A stretch of DNA of 64,000 nt from Thalassobacillus sp. CUG 92003 (GCF_013618635.1 NZ_JABLSJ010000011.1:58700-122699); one strand, 5' to 3'; numbered from the stretch's first letter, positions 44,184 through 52,628 are shown. Program-made: numbers and translations. Notes: generated by a model from the sequence alone, not told the origin.

Positions 44184-44206
44184 TAAATCAACTTTTTTTG
44201 ATTAAT
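44184..44206. promoter_or_regulatory. ArsR-type operator O1
   Basis: Inverted repeat TAAATCAA-N7-TTGATTAA just upstream of the -35 of the arsR-like promoter. It is one of four copies of the same dyad around this locus. Confidence 0.65.
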
Positions 44207-44209
44207 GTC

Positions 44210-44237
44210 TTGACATTTTGTTTCTCTGGTGTAACAT
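44210..44237 (+). promoter_or_regulatory. Promoter of the arsR-like gene
   Basis: TTGACA (44210-44215), 16-bp spacer, TAACAT (44232-44237). It is bracketed by operators O1 and O2, the arrangement expected of an autorepressed ArsR gene. Confidence 0.65.
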
Positions 44238-44241
44238 ATTA

Positions 44242-44266
44242 ATTAATCAAATATAATTGATTTATT
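44242..44266. promoter_or_regulatory. ArsR-type operator O2
   Basis: ATTAATCAA-N6-TTGATTTAT dyad between the -10 and the ribosome binding site; a bound repressor would block transcription start. Confidence 0.65.
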
Positions 44267-44283
44267 TAAAAGGAGGGAAGTTT

Positions 44284-44601
44284 ATGAACAAAGAAACAGT
44301 AACCCACAGCGAAGCCATTGATTATCCCCTATACGTGCAAAAATTCAAGGCGTTAGCCGATGAAAATCGCCTCCACATCATGAATATTTTGACCCGCAAC
44401 GGAAAAACGTGTGTGTGTGATCTCGTGGAGGACATTGATTTATCCCAGTCTAAAATTTCCTACCACTTGAAGATTCTTTTACAAGCTGGCTTCATTGAAA
44501 AAGAAACCAGGGGCACGTGGAGCTACTATTGGATTAATGACGAAGAAGTAAATGCAATCCTTTCTGAAGAGCTGTGCTGTATGTTCCGTCCTCCGCAGTA
44601 A
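44284..44601 (+). CDS. ArsR/SmtB-family metalloregulator
   Basis: Winged-helix repressor of 105 aa. KTCVCDLVEDIDLSQSKISY near residues 42-61 combines the arsenite-type CVCDL metal site with the recognition helix, and HLKILLQAGFIEK is the wing. A C-terminal Cys pair (ELCCMF) may add metal ligands. The start at 44284 is set by AAAGGAGG. Four similar dyads lie nearby, two flanking its own promoter, one downstream and one before the small CC peptide gene. As(III) or antimonite is the likely signal, by family. Confidence 0.88.
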   Translation: MNKETVTHSEAIDYPLYVQKFKALADENRLHIMNILTRNGKTCVCDLVEDIDLSQSKISYHLKILLQAGFIEKETRGTWSYYWINDEEVNAILSEELCCMFRPPQ

Positions 44602-44626
44602 CATCCTTCTTTGGATTACTGCGCTC

Positions 44627-44652
44627 AATAAATCAAATATTTTTGATTTATT
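44627..44652. promoter_or_regulatory. ArsR-type operator O3
   Basis: AATAAATCAAAT-AT-TTTTGATTTATT, a 12-bp arm dyad with one mismatch, placed 25 bp after the regulator stop. It suggests a second regulated promoter between the regulator and the permease. Confidence 0.65.
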
Positions 44653-45087
44653 ATTCGTTAAGAGTTGCTGGTTCTATACGTGGTTGCGAAATTCGGGGTG
44701 TGTCTCTTTACTCGGAAGGTGGTGAGCCTCTTAAGCTAACGTCTTTGAAGTAAGAGGGAAATGTCTGCTCTATGCAGGCAAGTAATCCTCCTAGTAACTT
44801 ACTTCAAAGGGCTTCGGAAATAATTTGGGGCAGGGTGCATACCTTTCCCCACCCATAGAGGGGCCTGCACGCCAAATAAACATGGGTTGGCTGGGAAATG
44901 GCGAGACTCCCGCGGGAGAAGGGGCTCGGCGAGACCCCGCAGGGAGCGAAGCGAACGAGGAGACTTGGCGGTCCCCCGCAGGAAAGCGAGTTATTTCCCA
45001 GCCAACCAAAGCTCATATATCTAAAAGGGCCCAAACATGGGAGCTTTGAAAATTTAAAGAGCAAAGATTGAAAGGAAGTGAATTTAG
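44653..45087. repeat. Intergenic region with structured Bacillaceae repeat
   Basis: No gene. A 12-bp inverted repeat CTTTGAAGTAAG (44743-44754) / CTTACTTCAAAG (44798-44809) comes first. Then a ~120-bp element is bounded by GGTTGGCTGGGAAAT (44885-44899) and ATTTCCCAGCCAACC (44993-45007), whose interior (GCGAGACTCCCGCGGG, GAGACCCCGCAGG, CGAGGAG, CCCGCAGGAAAGCGAG) is the well-known Bacillaceae intergenic hairpin repeat. A short AAAGCTC/GAGCTTT hairpin follows before the permease. Confidence 0.75.
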
Positions 45088-45954
45088 ATGCTGATAGACA
45101 CTTTAATCAGCTTCGGGAAAATTGCTGCGGAGCTAACCTTATTATTTGTGGTCGTATCCTTTGTCATTAGTTGGATCCAGGGCTATATCCCTTACGAGAA
45201 GATTGAACGAATCCTGACAGGTCGAAATAAACTGATCGGGGCGTTGGCAGCGGTCCTATTCGCCTTTATAACGCCGTTTTGTTCCTGTTCCACCATACCC
45301 ATTGTGGTCAACATGCTGCAAAAACATTTGAATTTCGGAATCGTCATGATCTTCCTGTTTGCCTCCCCTCTTTTAGATCCAACGATTCTGACAGTGATGG
45401 GCGTTATCCTCGGATGGAAAGTCACGATGATTTACACGGTCGTTACAGCGCTGTTCGCTATCGTGATCGGCTTTACCTTGGAAGCTTTCGGGATGGAGAA
45501 ATTAGTCAAAAACGTCGTCATGTCAGGTTATGAACACCAATCCGATACACCTTCTTTGAAAAAAGCCTGGCACGAAACAATGGTTCTGATGAAGACCGTT
45601 TTCCCTTATTTAATACTTGGCGCATTGATTGGTGCTGTTATACATGGTTTAATTCCGACCGAACTCGTAGGCAGCCTGTTAGGCCATGAAAAATGGTGGC
45701 TGGTGCCCATTGCAGCTATTGTAGGCATCCCGCTGTATATTCGCTTATCCAGCATGGTTCCTATTTCGCACGTCCTCATTTCGAAAGGCGTGGCATTAGG
45801 TCCGATCATGGCGATGATGATCAGCTCTGCAGGAGCCAGTTTACCCGAAGTCGTCTTATTGAAATCCATATTCAAAACCGAGCTTGTCGTCATCTTTGTA
45901 GCTTCCGTGATCACCATGTCGACAGTGTCCGGGTTTGTCTTCTATTTAGTTTGA
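45088..45954 (+). CDS. ArsP-like / UPF0718 permease
   Basis: Membrane permease of 288 aa with about eight helices. The conserved cysteine-rich loop AFITPFCSCSTIPIVVNML near residues 60-78 and a second conserved half GIPLYIRLSSMVPISHVLIS near 210 mark the UPF0718/DUF318 permeases, whose studied members export trivalent organoarsenicals (ArsP) or metals. It is linked to an ArsR regulator and matching operators, so metalloid efflux is the best guess. Exact substrate unproven. RBS GAAAGGAAGTG. Confidence 0.82.
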   Translation: MLIDTLISFGKIAAELTLLFVVVSFVISWIQGYIPYEKIERILTGRNKLIGALAAVLFAFITPFCSCSTIPIVVNMLQKHLNFGIVMIFLFASPLLDPTILTVMGVILGWKVTMIYTVVTALFAIVIGFTLEAFGMEKLVKNVVMSGYEHQSDTPSLKKAWHETMVLMKTVFPYLILGALIGAVIHGLIPTELVGSLLGHEKWWLVPIAAIVGIPLYIRLSSMVPISHVLISKGVALGPIMAMMISSAGASLPEVVLLKSIFKTELVVIFVASVITMSTVSGFVFYLV

Positions 45955-45958
45955 TCCA

Positions 45959-45981
45959 TTAATCAAATTATTTTGATTTAA
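45959..45981. promoter_or_regulatory. ArsR-type operator O4
   Basis: TTAATCAAATTATTTTGATT then TAA, a dyad directly before the ribosome binding site of the small Cys-Cys peptide gene, four bases after the permease stop. Confidence 0.6.
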
Positions 45982-45994
45982 AGGAGGTGAAAAC

Positions 45995-46081
45995 ATGCTT
46001 AAGCTGCTTCAAAAACTGTTCGGCAACCAAAAACGCACAGCAAAAAAAGACTGTTGCCAAGTGGAAATAAAAGAAAAATAA
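45995..46081 (+). CDS. Small Cys-Cys peptide of the arsR-permease locus (28 aa)
   Basis: AAAGGAGGTG precedes an ATG opening MLKLLQKLFGNQKRTAKKDC and ending CQVEIKEK. It has an amphipathic basic N-terminus and a vicinal Cys pair near its end. Short proteins with a CC-V-x-I-E end occur next to permeases of this class and are usually missed by annotation. The vicinal thiols suggest soft-metal or metalloid binding, possibly handing cargo to the permease; that is inference. It has its own ArsR-type operator. Confidence 0.65.
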   Translation: MLKLLQKLFGNQKRTAKKDCCQVEIKEK

Positions 46082-46117
46082 TGAGGCAATAAGGGAACCG
46101 GGAAGACGTGCAATCCA

Positions 46118-46654
46118 TCAACCCTCAGCGAGGCGCGGGGTGTTTCCGTTCGCTTCAATCGTTGCAAGTAAGTGCCTGGCGCCTCGCGGGGATTGGATGA
46201 CGATGACCTGTTGTTCCTGCGAGGATGCCATAAGGCTGCTCAGAATTTTCGGCCGCCTCGTCTCCCGGTATTGTACCCATTTAATGAACGCCCAACCTAC
46301 TTTCTCTTTACACCCTTCCCCCATATCTGGACGTGACTTATTGTGATACATCCAACGCCTTTTCAGCACACGAAACAGACAAAGCAGCCTCGGCATATCA
46401 AGAAAAATAATGGTATCGGCTTCCTGCAGTCTGATATCCATCGTCCCTCCATAATTGCCATCGATAATCCAACTCTGTTTCCGCACCAGCTCATGCTGGA
46501 CATCTTTTTGCTCCGTCCTGGGCGAGCCCACCCATCCCGGTTTCAAAAACAAAGCATCCAAATGGTAGACATCAATATCAAGCCTGGCACCTAATTGCCT
46601 GGCAAACGTCGACTTCCCAGCACCGCCCGAACCGATAATCATAATTTTCCGCAT
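46118..46654 (-). CDS. P-loop kinase-like ATPase (DNA topology modulation protein FlaR family)
   Basis: Adenylate-kinase-like P-loop protein of 178 aa. Walker A is IIGSGGAGKSTFARQLG near residues 6-22, then HLDALFLKPGW near 32 and an RRWMYHNKSRPDM lid-like region near 98-110. The family carries the name DNA topology modulation protein from an old screen, but a small-molecule kinase function is more likely. It follows the MBL hydrolase gene by 16 bp. Confidence 0.75.
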   Translation of the reverse strand: MRKIMIIGSGGAGKSTFARQLGARLDIDVYHLDALFLKPGWVGSPRTEQKDVQHELVRKQSWIIDGNYGGTMDIRLQEADTIIFLDMPRLLCLFRVLKRRWMYHNKSRPDMGEGCKEKVGWAFIKWVQYRETRRPKILSSLMASSQEQQVIVIQSPRGARHLLATIEANGNTPRLAEG

Positions 46655-46670
46655 TCGTATCCCCTCCTCA

Positions 46671-47525
46671 TCAAACGTCGATCACTTGAGTGTCGTACGC
46701 AAATTCGATGTGCCACCCTTGTTCCTGCAACGAAGCTTCAACGCGTTTCAGCTCATCATAGCTCAAGCCATCAGGCTCTTCTATATGCGTCAGCATGGCC
46801 TTTTTAGGCTGAAGCATCCAGATGATGTCCAACGTTTCAGCGAACGTTGCTTCAGCTTCTAATAACGGGTGGTCCTCTGATATCTGCCTTTCACCGGTTA
46901 AGGGGTGATGTTCAGCAATGCCCATGGGCAATATCGCCAAATCAACTCCCCTCAAACTTTCATCTGGCTGCCAGTTATTCAACTCGTCTGGCGCAATCAA
47001 CACACGGCTTTCGTCCGTTTCCAACAAAAAAGCATATACAAATGATTCCGCCAGTCGAAACGGGGTGATGCGTGTATCACCAAACATGACATGGTCACCG
47101 TCTTGGAGTTTGTGCTCGTTAATATAACCCTGGTCCAAGAAGAACTGAAAATGTTCCCCGCTTCCCAGCCAATGGTTAAAGTCAATGCCGACCTGCTCAG
47201 GCAGATAAACCTCCGTTTGCGTAGGCCGGGGAGGGTGATTCACCCAGTCGGCATTTAAGGACTCCAATACCCTTCTTCCCATCACATGGTCCGGGTGCCA
47301 ATGGGAATAAAACACACCTGCAATCCGTTCTATTTCGGAACGATTGAGCTGCATATAAGTATCTTCCGGGGTGTCAATTAAAATATCTGGTCCATGGATA
47401 AACAGGCTTGGACCGGAGCGGCTGTAAGGTACACCTTTTTGCCTGGCTTCTCTACATTTCCGGCAGGTACATAATGGACGAGGGATCCGCATGGCTCCTC
47501 CTGTGCCGAGAAACTCGATTTTCAT
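46671..47525 (-). CDS. MBL-fold metallohydrolase (PhnP-like)
   Basis: Beta-lactamase-fold phosphodiesterase-like enzyme of 284 aa. The metal motif is SHWHPDHVMG near residue 75 (HxHxDH), with further ligands in LIAPDELNN and LTHIEEPDG. An N-terminal Cys cluster (CTCRKCREARQKG near 19-31) resembles the structural zinc site of PhnP-type cyclic-phosphate phosphodiesterases. It heads a two-gene operon with the P-loop kinase. Confidence 0.8.
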   Translation of the reverse strand: MKIEFLGTGGAMRIPRPLCTCRKCREARQKGVPYSRSGPSLFIHGPDILIDTPEDTYMQLNRSEIERIAGVFYSHWHPDHVMGRRVLESLNADWVNHPPRPTQTEVYLPEQVGIDFNHWLGSGEHFQFFLDQGYINEHKLQDGDHVMFGDTRITPFRLAESFVYAFLLETDESRVLIAPDELNNWQPDESLRGVDLAILPMGIAEHHPLTGERQISEDHPLLEAEATFAETLDIIWMLQPKKAMLTHIEEPDGLSYDELKRVEASLQEQGWHIEFAYDTQVIDV

Positions 47526-47610
47526 GGCAGCTTCACTCCTTCTTTTAGCACGCGTCTTTCAAATAATTAACATCTAGTCTATCATAATAGTAAGAAAATG
47601 AGGTGAGCGA

Positions 47611-48259
47611 ATGAACCAAAAATTCTTAATCGCAGTAATAGGGGTACTGGTACTTGTGTTAGCGGGTACTTTAATGATGGATGAAAAGCAAACTGATCCT
47701 ACAGAAGAGGAAAATTCTGAACAGGAACAGCCGTCTGGTACAGTAAACGCTGCAAATGAGCCCCCTCAAATAGATCCAGAAGCTTTCAAAGCCTATTTTT
47801 CAGACGTGGAACCCATTGAAGTTGAACAAACCAGCACCAGCATCAATACCGACGAGGTACCTGAAGACGACCGGAAAGGGGTAGCAGCAACGCGCATTCT
47901 AAAGGCAGCTAAATCCTTAAATGTGCAGGGGGAGATGGCCATCCCCGACGCCGATTCGATTGATGAATTTTTCACGCCAAACGACGAACAACTAAAAGAT
48001 CTGATGTACAATAACCGATCATTAGAGGCAACTCCAGCAAGATGTTGTCAAAAATTCGGTTCTACTGAGCGATGCTGAAGAGCTTGTGGATAATGAGAAT
48101 CTAGAAAACCAGTTGGAATATTTAAAAGAGCAGAACTCAGCTGTCAAATCGGGGTACGTCGATAATATGTATGAATTCAGCGTAGCTTACGAAAAATATC
48201 GACACGTCTCCATTGACCTGTTTGACATTCATGAAGCCATTCAATCTGCGCTGAAATAG
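47611..48259 (+). pseudogene. Secreted or membrane-anchored hypothetical protein, frameshifted
   Basis: From 47611 the frame encodes an N-terminal membrane helix (FLIAVIGVLVLVLAGTLMM), an acidic Glu-rich linker and a helical part up to MYNNRSLEA, then runs into TPARCCQKFGSTERC and stops at 48078. One frame over the protein continues naturally from LQQDVVKNSVLLSDAEELVD to FDIHEAIQSALK and a stop at 48259. Removing one A at about 48030 (GGCAACTCC to GGCACTCC) restores EALQQDVV. Family not recognised. Real mutation or base-calling error cannot be told apart here. Confidence 0.65.
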
Positions 48260-48481
48260 AACCGCTTATCATAAAAGCTATAACACCACTGTTTTCCACT
48301 AATAGCAAACGGCCGCTCTTCCTGGTTTTCTCGTGGTAATAGTGGTACTCTTCTTAAATTTTATATGAGTTACGCCTCCTCTTCTTTTAAACCTTTCCGT
48401 TAGCCTGCCTTTAATCGAATGATCCTTTTATAAATTAACATAAAACCCCATATTTTTATCGCTAAAACAAACAAATAACCC
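48260..48481. other. Intergenic, nothing recognised
   Basis: AT-rich region between the frameshifted gene and the MerR regulator promoter. An imperfect CCACT...AGTGG pairing is present at about 48292-48346 but lacks a T-run. No small gene with a ribosome binding site found. Confidence 0.4.
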
Positions 48482-48512
48482 TTGACTCTCACGTTACGTG
48501 ATAGCTTAGATT
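48482..48512 (+). promoter_or_regulatory. MerR-type promoter with 19-bp spacer
   Basis: TTGACT (48482-48487), a 19-bp spacer containing the dyad CTCACGTTACGTGAT, then TAGATT (48507-48512). An overlong spacer with a central dyad is the hallmark of promoters twisted open by MerR-family activators, so the gene is probably autoactivated. Confidence 0.75.
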
Positions 48513-48536
48513 AATACATGAAGGGAGGCCACACCA

Positions 48537-49274
48537 ATGAAAGTAAAGGAAGTTGCCGACTTAGTCGGCATCAGTGTGCGCACACTGCATCATTATGACG
48601 AGATTGGTTTGCTGAGTCCGGACACGACGTCATCCGGCTATCGCCAGTATTCCGATCATGATCTGGAAACCCTGCAGCAAATCCTGTTTTATAAAGAATT
48701 GGGCTTCCCTTTAAAGAAAATCAAAGAGATTATCACCAACCCTTCATTCGATCGTCAGGAAGCACTCGAGCTGCACCGCAAAATGCTGCTCGAGAAACGC
48801 TCCCGACTCGATAACATGATTGCGTCTCTTGATAAAACCATTCTACATGCGAAAGGAGAGATTGAAATGACCAATAGAGAGAAATTTGAAGGCTTTAACT
48901 TCAGTCAAAACCCTTACGAGAAAGAAGCGCGGGAACGTTGGGGCGATAAAGCAGTTGATGAGGCCAACACCTCCATCAATAACATGTCGCGAGCCCAACA
49001 AGAGGCCTTGCAAGCTGACATGAACGCCATCTATCAACAATTAGCGGATTTAAGGCATCGCTCACCTGGCTCATCAGAAGCTCAAGCAGCTATCGGGGAA
49101 TGGTATGACATGCTGAACCAGATCGGCACGTATTCCCTTGACGCTTTCAAAGGGTTAGGCCAAATGTACGTGGATGATGAACGTTTCACCCAAAACATCG
49201 ACCAATTCGGGACCGGGCTAGCCGCTTTCATGCGTGATGCGATGGCGATTTACGCCGATAACAACCAAAACTAG
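48537..49274 (+). CDS. MerR-family regulator with TipAS drug-recognition domain
   Basis: Activator of 245 aa. The N-terminal MerR domain reads KEVADLVGISVRTLHHYDEIGLL at about residues 4-26, followed by a dimerisation coiled coil (80-110) and a TipAS domain from about 125 to 240 (NPYEKEARERWGDKAVDEAN, then GQMYVDDERFTQNID). The layout is that of B. subtilis Mta and TipA-L, which sense drugs and switch on multidrug exporters. The DHA2 MFS pump 390 bp downstream is a plausible target. GGGAGG ribosome binding site. Confidence 0.88.
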   Translation: MKVKEVADLVGISVRTLHHYDEIGLLSPDTTSSGYRQYSDHDLETLQQILFYKELGFPLKKIKEIITNPSFDRQEALELHRKMLLEKRSRLDNMIASLDKTILHAKGEIEMTNREKFEGFNFSQNPYEKEARERWGDKAVDEANTSINNMSRAQQEALQADMNAIYQQLADLRHRSPGSSEAQAAIGEWYDMLNQIGTYSLDAFKGLGQMYVDDERFTQNIDQFGTGLAAFMRDAMAIYADNNQN

Positions 49275-49279
49275 TACCC

Positions 49280-49312
49280 AAGCTCAGAGCTCTCGTGGCT
49301 CTGAGCTTTTTT
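49280..49312 (+). terminator. Terminator of the MerR/TipA gene
   Basis: AGCTCAGAGC / GCTCTGAGCT stem followed by T6. Confidence 0.8.
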
Positions 49313-49356
49313 ATGAATCTATACTCATGCACGGCTTTTGAAAATATAAGGCGCTC

Positions 49357-49508
49357 TTGGGCGATTGGACCTCGTTTGGGCGATTTTCTACCCCGCTTGG
49401 GCGATTCTGAATCTTACTTGGGCGATTATCGCCATACTTGGACGGTTTCCCTTCTCACTTGGGCGATTGAGCATCGTTTGGGCGATTTTCTAACACAATT
49501 GGGCGTTT
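49357..49508 (+). repeat. TTGGGCGATT tandem array 1 (8 units, ~20-21 bp period)
   Basis: Units start at 49357, 49376, 49397, 49418, 49438, 49459, 49478 and 49499. Each has TTGGGCGATT (two variants: TTGGACGGTT and TTGGGCGTTT) followed by 9-11 unconserved, pyrimidine-rich bases. The array lies between the MerR/TipA gene and the MFS pump. A second array of the same unit stands at 55670. Confidence 0.9.
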
Positions 49509-49661
49509 ATGCTAATGTCGTTAAATCTGAGTGGCCCATTACATTTAATAAACTCTGAATCTTATTATCTATGAAACAGTTCAGTTGCTTATTTGCCTCT
49601 TTCAGCGGTATAATCTTGTAATTGGTATTCTGACGTACATACAGGATAGGAGGTGTCCCTT

Positions 49662-51113
49662 TTGACGTCCCAACCTTACAATAAAGTTATAATCGCAGGA
49701 TTGTTGCTTGCAGGCTCTTTCATTACGATATTAAATCAAACGCTAATGATTACGGCCATCCCCCCTATTATGGAGGAGATGAACATTACAGCTAATACAG
49801 CCCAGTGGCTCACGACTGTATTTATGCTGATTAATGGTATTATGATTCCGATCAGCGCCTTTTTAATTGAACGCTTTACGACACGCCAGCTCTTTATGAC
49901 GGCCATGAGCGTTTTTGCGTTCGGTACGATTGTTGCTGGCATAGCGCCGAATTTTGAAATACTTTTACTCGGGAGAATGATTCAATCGAGTGGCGCGGGG
50001 GTTATGCTGCCCTTGATGCAAACCGTATTTTTGTTGATTTTCCCTGTTAATAAACGCGGGGCCGCCATGGGGTATATCGGATTGGTCATCTCGTTCGCGC
50101 CTGCGATCGGGCCATCCTTATCAGGCTGGGTGACCGCCAATTATACGTGGCGCTTATTGTTTTTAATGATTTTGCCTTTGGCCATTATCATGCTGTTTGT
50201 AGCTCATTATGTCTTAAAAAATGTGACGGAGCTGAAATATCCTAAGGTCGATATTCCTTCCATCATCTTATCGTCGATTGGGTTCGGCGGACTTTTATAC
50301 GGATTTACGAGCGCCGGGAATAACGGATGGGACAGTGCGATGACCCTTTCTGTGCTGACCATCGGCAGCATCATCTTAGTCGTCTTCATATTACGCCAGC
50401 TTCGTATGAAGCATCCGATGCTGGAATTTAGAGTATTCAAATTAAAAACGTTTACGATTACGACCATTATCGGCATGATCTGTTTTATGGGTCTGATTGG
50501 TGCTGAAACGCTCATCCCGCTTTATATGCAGAACATGCGTGATTTCACAGCCTTTGAATCCGGATTGGTGCTTTTACCCGGAGCTGTCATTACAGGGATT
50601 ATGTCCCCGATTACGGGCAGGATATTTGACCGGATCGGTGCACGTTTACTGGCTATTGTCGGTCTCACGATCATTACAGGCTCGTCGTTGGTCTTTGCGT
50701 TTCTGGATACATCAACGACACTAATTTTTCTCATGGTGGTATATGCGATTCGCATGTTCGGTTTTTCTATGGTAATGATGCCGGTCACCACTGCCGGATT
50801 GAATGAATTGCCGAGGGATATCATCCCCCACGGTGCTGCGATGAATAACACGATGCGGCAAATAGCAGCGTCAGTCGGAACAGCGATTCTCGTTACTGTG
50901 ATGACGACTACTGCACTTCGTGCCGAACAACAAGACATAGCGAATCCTAGCATTCACGGGGTCAACACCGCATTCATTGTGGTCACGGTCCTATCCTTTA
51001 TCGGGATCATTTTATCCATTTTCGTGAAAAGAACCGCTCCGCCTACCGATGCCGAATTAGAAAAGCAAGACAACGAAACAGACGAGGAATACAGTCAGGC
51101 AGGAAACGCTTAA
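49662..51113 (+). CDS. DHA2-family MFS drug exporter
   Basis: Proton-driven multidrug efflux pump of 483 aa with about 14 helices. The DHA2 signatures are LNQTLMITAIPPIMEEM near residue 20, the GRMIQSSGAGVMLPLMQTVF motif near 100, and GPSLSGWVTANYTWRLLFLM (motif C) near 152. The start is TTG at 49662, eight bases after AGGAGG; GTG 49653 overlaps the ribosome binding site. It is probably controlled by the TipA-like activator upstream, which is inference from proximity. Confidence 0.88.
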   Translation: MTSQPYNKVIIAGLLLAGSFITILNQTLMITAIPPIMEEMNITANTAQWLTTVFMLINGIMIPISAFLIERFTTRQLFMTAMSVFAFGTIVAGIAPNFEILLLGRMIQSSGAGVMLPLMQTVFLLIFPVNKRGAAMGYIGLVISFAPAIGPSLSGWVTANYTWRLLFLMILPLAIIMLFVAHYVLKNVTELKYPKVDIPSIILSSIGFGGLLYGFTSAGNNGWDSAMTLSVLTIGSIILVVFILRQLRMKHPMLEFRVFKLKTFTITTIIGMICFMGLIGAETLIPLYMQNMRDFTAFESGLVLLPGAVITGIMSPITGRIFDRIGARLLAIVGLTIITGSSLVFAFLDTSTTLIFLMVVYAIRMFGFSMVMMPVTTAGLNELPRDIIPHGAAMNNTMRQIAASVGTAILVTVMTTTALRAEQQDIANPSIHGVNTAFIVVTVLSFIGIILSIFVKRTAPPTDAELEKQDNETDEEYSQAGNA

Positions 51114-51148
51114 CTGAGTTTGCCCTACAAGGCAGGCTCAGTTTTTTT
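51113..51148 (+). terminator. Terminator of the MFS exporter gene
   Basis: ACTGAGTTTGCC...GGCAGGCTCAGT stem with T7. Confidence 0.75.
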
Positions 51149-51229
51149 ATTTTTTACTATTCACATGCATGTCGAATAAAATTCGCTGGCAGACGAATTC
51201 TATAAGAAATGGAAAGGGGGCAAAAAAAG

Positions 51230-51565
51230 ATGAGATCCTTACACCTCATGGTACGTGTAACGTTATTATGGAGTTTATTGTTCCTGGTACTTCCCGCTAA
51301 CAACGGATTAGCTCAGCCTGAGTATGCGAAATGGGGCAAAATTGCCGTTGAGGAAACAGCCAAACAATATCCGGACTTAAAGCTTGTGGAATACGAATAT
51401 GATGGTAAAGTGTTCATTTCTGATGAACGGGCTCAATTTGATTTTGAATTCCAGTTAGAAGACAATCAGGGTCAAAAGAGTGAAATCCGAACCTACGTTT
51501 TAGTTAACCAGAAAACCAATCAATTAATCGATGTCTATTTTGATGAAATTCACCCTTTAAATTGA
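51230..51565 (+). CDS. DUF3889 family secreted protein
   Basis: Secreted protein of 111 aa with a signal peptide cleaved near NGLAQPE. The mature part (KWGKIAVEETAKQYPDLKLV, then EIRTYVLVNQKTNQL) matches the DUF3889 family found in Bacillaceae, a YpeB/PepSY-like small fold of unknown role. The start at 51230 follows AAAGGGGG with proper spacing; the frame itself opens earlier at 51209. Confidence 0.8.
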   Translation: MRSLHLMVRVTLLWSLLFLVLPANNGLAQPEYAKWGKIAVEETAKQYPDLKLVEYEYDGKVFISDERAQFDFEFQLEDNQGQKSEIRTYVLVNQKTNQLIDVYFDEIHPLN

Positions 51566-51635
51566 CCGGCTTTACGAAACCTTCCAGGGGGTAAGCTCGT
51601 AATAGGAAGTAACAACCCTATAAGGAGCGATTGGA

Positions 51636-52628
51636 ATGGTCCCGGAATCTGTCACAGAAAAAGTTGACCGCTATGAAGACATATTCGAGCAGTTGAAGAA
51701 AAAGTTGAAATGGCAGGATAAAAGATCGTTGATGGTCGTTGCATCCATGTATGTTTTGAATGGGAAAACGTTTAATCTCAATCAATTCATCGATTTGAGC
51801 GACTATATTAAACGAAAAGCAGGTATGTTTTCGAGTTTAAAATCCGCGCAGCGTTTCACAACTGCCGCGATGCTTGATGTCAGGTTTGAGCAGCCAAAAG
51901 AGAAATTTCACGAATTGCTCAGCGTGTACGATAAATTGGTCGAAGGTAAATTTAAGCGTGGCGCCTTTACGTATATTGCAGCACTTGTATTATTAACAGA
52001 GGACCAAGACGGAAGTGATCACCAAGAAAGCATCCAACGTGCCTTGACGATCTATAAAGGCATGCAAAAAGAGCACCCGTTCATCACCTCAAAAGGGGAC
52101 TATCCGCTTGCTGTCATGCTAGCGAACCTGCCAGGGAGCCCGGACGAATTGATGAACAAAATTGAAACGTTTTACGAGAAACTAGATGCGAATCACTTTA
52201 GTAAAGGGAACGATCTCCAGTTCCTCAGTCATATTCTTGCTCTGGATGAGCGCAACGAAGCTGAAACACTCGTCAGCCGGTCAATCTCCATATTCGACAG
52301 GTTCAAGACTTCAGGGAAAAAACCAAAATCGATGCACTATCCTGAGATTGGAATGCTAGCTCTGTTGGGAGACGCGACAAAGGAGCTCGCCATCATTCAT
52401 GAAGTGACTGAGACCCTAAATGCGTCGAAACCATTTAAATGGTACAAGGATGAAAACGTACGCATGGCGGTCAACTTTGTCATAAGTGATCAAATGGAGG
52501 ATGCCGACTTGTTAGAAACGAGCTTGTACACCACGATGGAAACGGTTATCCAAGCCCAACAAGCAGCGATGATTGCGGTCATGGCAGGAGGCGCAGCAGC
52601 TGCCTCGTCTTCTAACGGAGGAAGCTGA
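51636..52628 (+). CDS. DUF4003 family protein
   Basis: Helical protein of 330 aa of the DUF4003 family, recognised by KLKWQDKRSLMVVASMYVLN near residue 23 and FSSLKSAQRFTTAAMLDVRF near 65. It ends in an Ala/Met-rich helix followed by SSSNGGS. There is no signal peptide. Function unknown. ATAAGGAGCGATT provides the ribosome binding site. The next gene (DUF3892) may be independently transcribed. Confidence 0.8.
   Translation: MVPESVTEKVDRYEDIFEQLKKKLKWQDKRSLMVVASMYVLNGKTFNLNQFIDLSDYIKRKAGMFSSLKSAQRFTTAAMLDVRFEQPKEKFHELLSVYDKLVEGKFKRGAFTYIAALVLLTEDQDGSDHQESIQRALTIYKGMQKEHPFITSKGDYPLAVMLANLPGSPDELMNKIETFYEKLDANHFSKGNDLQFLSHILALDERNEAETLVSRSISIFDRFKTSGKKPKSMHYPEIGMLALLGDATKELAIIHEVTETLNASKPFKWYKDENVRMAVNFVISDQMEDADLLETSLYTTMETVIQAQQAAMIAVMAGGAAAASSSNGGS

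Noticed and set aside
49295..49558. Open frame across TTGGGCGATT array 1 with repeated LGDF/WAI peptides
   Set aside because: No ribosome binding site and the frame is a by-product of the 21-bp period (seven codons); composition is unlike a protein.
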